The translations under genes were made by a program, and so were the position numbers. Below, one piece after another: positions 63,173 to 64,000 of a stretch of DNA of 64,000 nucleotides. Under the pieces are notes generated by a model. The model saw only the letters and a list, made by a program, of their open reading frames with translations, was not told the DNA's origin and did no database searches. The DNA comes from Mycobacteriaceae bacterium (lineage in GTDB: Bacteria > Actinomycetota > Actinomycetes > Mycobacteriales > Mycobacteriaceae): contig JAPOKC010000005.1 in NCBI GenBank assembly GCA_029977845.1, forward strand, positions 1 to 64,000. Direction: 5' to 3'. Numbering within the stretch: the stretch's first letter is position 1; each line of letters begins with the position of its first letter.

Positions 63173-63463
63173 TCAGGAACGCACCAGCCGGGCTATCGCG
63201 GCGGTGGCCTCGGCGAGTTTCGCTTCGGCCTCTGCTCCGCCTTCGGCCGCAGCGTGCGTGACGCAGTGGCCGAGGTGTTCCTCGAGCAGACCGAGTGCCA
63301 CCGACTGCAGCGCGCTGTTGACCGCACTGATCTGAGTCAGCACATCAATGCAGTACTTGTCCTCGTCGATCATCTTGGCGATGCCGCGGACCTGTCCCTC
63401 GATCCGGCGCAACCGCTTGGCGTAGTTCTCCTTGTTCGCCGAATATCCATGGGCGTCAGGCAT
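63173..63463 (-). CDS. ricR: Copper-sensing repressor RicR (CsoR family)
   Basis: 96-residue all-helical CsoR-type repressor. The Cu(I) triad is complete: Cys38 in DKYCIDVLTQ, His63 and Cys67 in LLEEHLGHCV; the RIEGQVRGI DNA-binding helix is at 20-28. Copper binding releases it from promoters of copper-defence genes. The ATG at 63463 has GGAGG 5-6 bases upstream and starts one base after the stop of the DUF305 gene, so the two are coupled. Rv0190 is the orthologue by synteny with Rv0191 and Rv0192. Confidence 0.93.
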   Translation of the reverse strand: MPDAHGYSANKENYAKRLRRIEGQVRGIAKMIDEDKYCIDVLTQISAVNSALQSVALGLLEEHLGHCVTHAAAEGGAEAEAKLAEATAAIARLVRS

Positions 63464-63464
63464 T

Positions 63465-64000
63465 TCAGCCTCCAATCGACTGCAGCATCTGCTGCATCTG
63501 ATCGATCTCATCCTGTTGCGTCGTGATGGTCGAGCGCGCCAGCGCAATCATCTCGGGATTCTTTCCCGCCTCGGCTTCGACCTTGGCCATCTCGATGGCC
63601 CCCTGGTGGTGTGCGCTCATCGACTGCAGCCACAACGTGTCGAAGTCAGCACCGCTGAGGCCTTGGAGCTTGAGAATCGTGTCGTCGTCGACCATGCCCT
63701 GCATCGCCATACCGGCATGGCCGCTCTCATGGGGCATCTCCGCCGGGTTGATGCCCCATGCCTTGAGTTGGTCCCTCATCGTGGTGATCTCGGGTTGCTG
63801 CGCCGCGGAGATCTTCGCGGCCAAAGCGCGCACATCGGTGTTCGTCGACCGGTCCGGCACCATCGCCGCGAGCACCACCGCCTGCTCGTGGTGCGGGATC
63901 ATCAGTTGCGCGAAAAGCACGTCGTCGGTGTTGTGAGCTGTCGACTGCGCGGGCACCGCCGACTGACCGGCCGACGATGCCCCGCTGCCCTGATCCTTGG
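63465..64000 (-). CDS. DUF305 family protein (5' end outside window)
   Basis: The frame is open to the window edge, so the N-terminus, probably a signal peptide, is missing. The visible 178 residues contain two His-rich helix motifs, MIPHHEQAVVLAAM and MSAHHQGAIEMAK, plus Met-rich stretches (HESGHAGMAMQGM) suited to copper binding. DUF305 proteins are ferritin-like exported proteins often next to copper genes. Downstream coupling to ricR supports a copper role. Confidence 0.88.
   Translation of the reverse strand, partial: KDQGSGASSAGQSAVPAQSTAHNTDDVLFAQLMIPHHEQAVVLAAMVPDRSTNTDVRALAAKISAAQQPEITTMRDQLKAWGINPAEMPHESGHAGMAMQGMVDDDTILKLQGLSGADFDTLWLQSMSAHHQGAIEMAKVEAEAGKNPEMIALARSTITTQQDEIDQMQQMLQSIGG

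Noticed and set aside
1..64000. CRISPR arrays, tRNA or rRNA genes, IS elements, prophage
   Set aside because: No regularly spaced direct repeats, no tRNA-like cloverleaf at gene ends, no transposase or phage structural motifs were seen by eye. A tRNA or repeat scan would settle it.

Overview
The window looks like chromosome from a fast-growing mycobacterium (Mycolicibacterium or Mycobacterium). It is GC-rich and uses many GTG starts. Gene order is largely that of the M. tuberculosis Rv0244c to Rv0190 block, read in the opposite direction: fadE5, fadA2, fabG4, htdX, TetR, lpqI, aftD, php, Rv0228 to Rv0223c homologues, echA1, Rv0216, fadE3, fadD4, pckA, trmB, mmpL3, Rv0205 to Rv0203, mmpL11, Rv0201c, omamB, omamA, zmp1, an L,D-transpeptidase (Rv0192-like), an MFS carrier and ricR. 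Assignments come from motifs and remembered synteny, not from a database search. I saw no tRNA, rRNA, CRISPR array, IS element or prophage.

Layout. 1-9.8 kb: the 3' end of a reducing type I polyketide synthase, then fatty-acid genes (fadE5, an alpha/beta hydrolase, fadA2, fabG4, htdX) and a TetR regulator. 9.8-17.9 kb: lpqI (peptidoglycan recycling), then an overlapping operon of a small secreted protein, aftD, php and an acyl-CoA ligase. 17.9-26.8 kb: acyltransferase, PorA-like protein, membrane protein, an inserted DUF222/HNH gene under a perfect SOS box, glycosyltransferase, methyltransferase and aldehyde dehydrogenase. 26.8-37.5 kb: the accessory part, where two operons each carry a paired acyl-CoA dehydrogenase. 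The first runs sORF, TetR, hotdog thioesterase, two dehydrogenases and a TauD-type dioxygenase. The second has an HSL-family esterase with two dehydrogenases and faces a type-B carboxylesterase. 37.6-46.3 kb: Rv0216/fadE3, acyltransferase, hydrolase, fadD4, pckA. 46.3-60.7 kb: envelope genes mmpL3, a haemophore-like protein, mmpL11, omamAB and zmp1. 60.8-64 kb: L,D-transpeptidase, then a DUF305 / ricR / MFS unit probably tied to copper.

Together the genes serve acyl-CoA metabolism and mycobacterial envelope assembly: mycolate export by MmpL3, arabinan by AftD, cross-linking by the transpeptidase, and Mce support by OmamA/B. Regulatory DNA is very compact. Many start codons sit 5-8 bases after a TANNNT -10 box, which predicts leaderless mRNAs. 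At several divergent gene pairs the two -10 boxes share one TA step. Other notable sites are a CRP-type palindrome, an SOS box, several other inverted repeats and four strong terminator hairpins. No stretch longer than about 180 bases lacks a gene.
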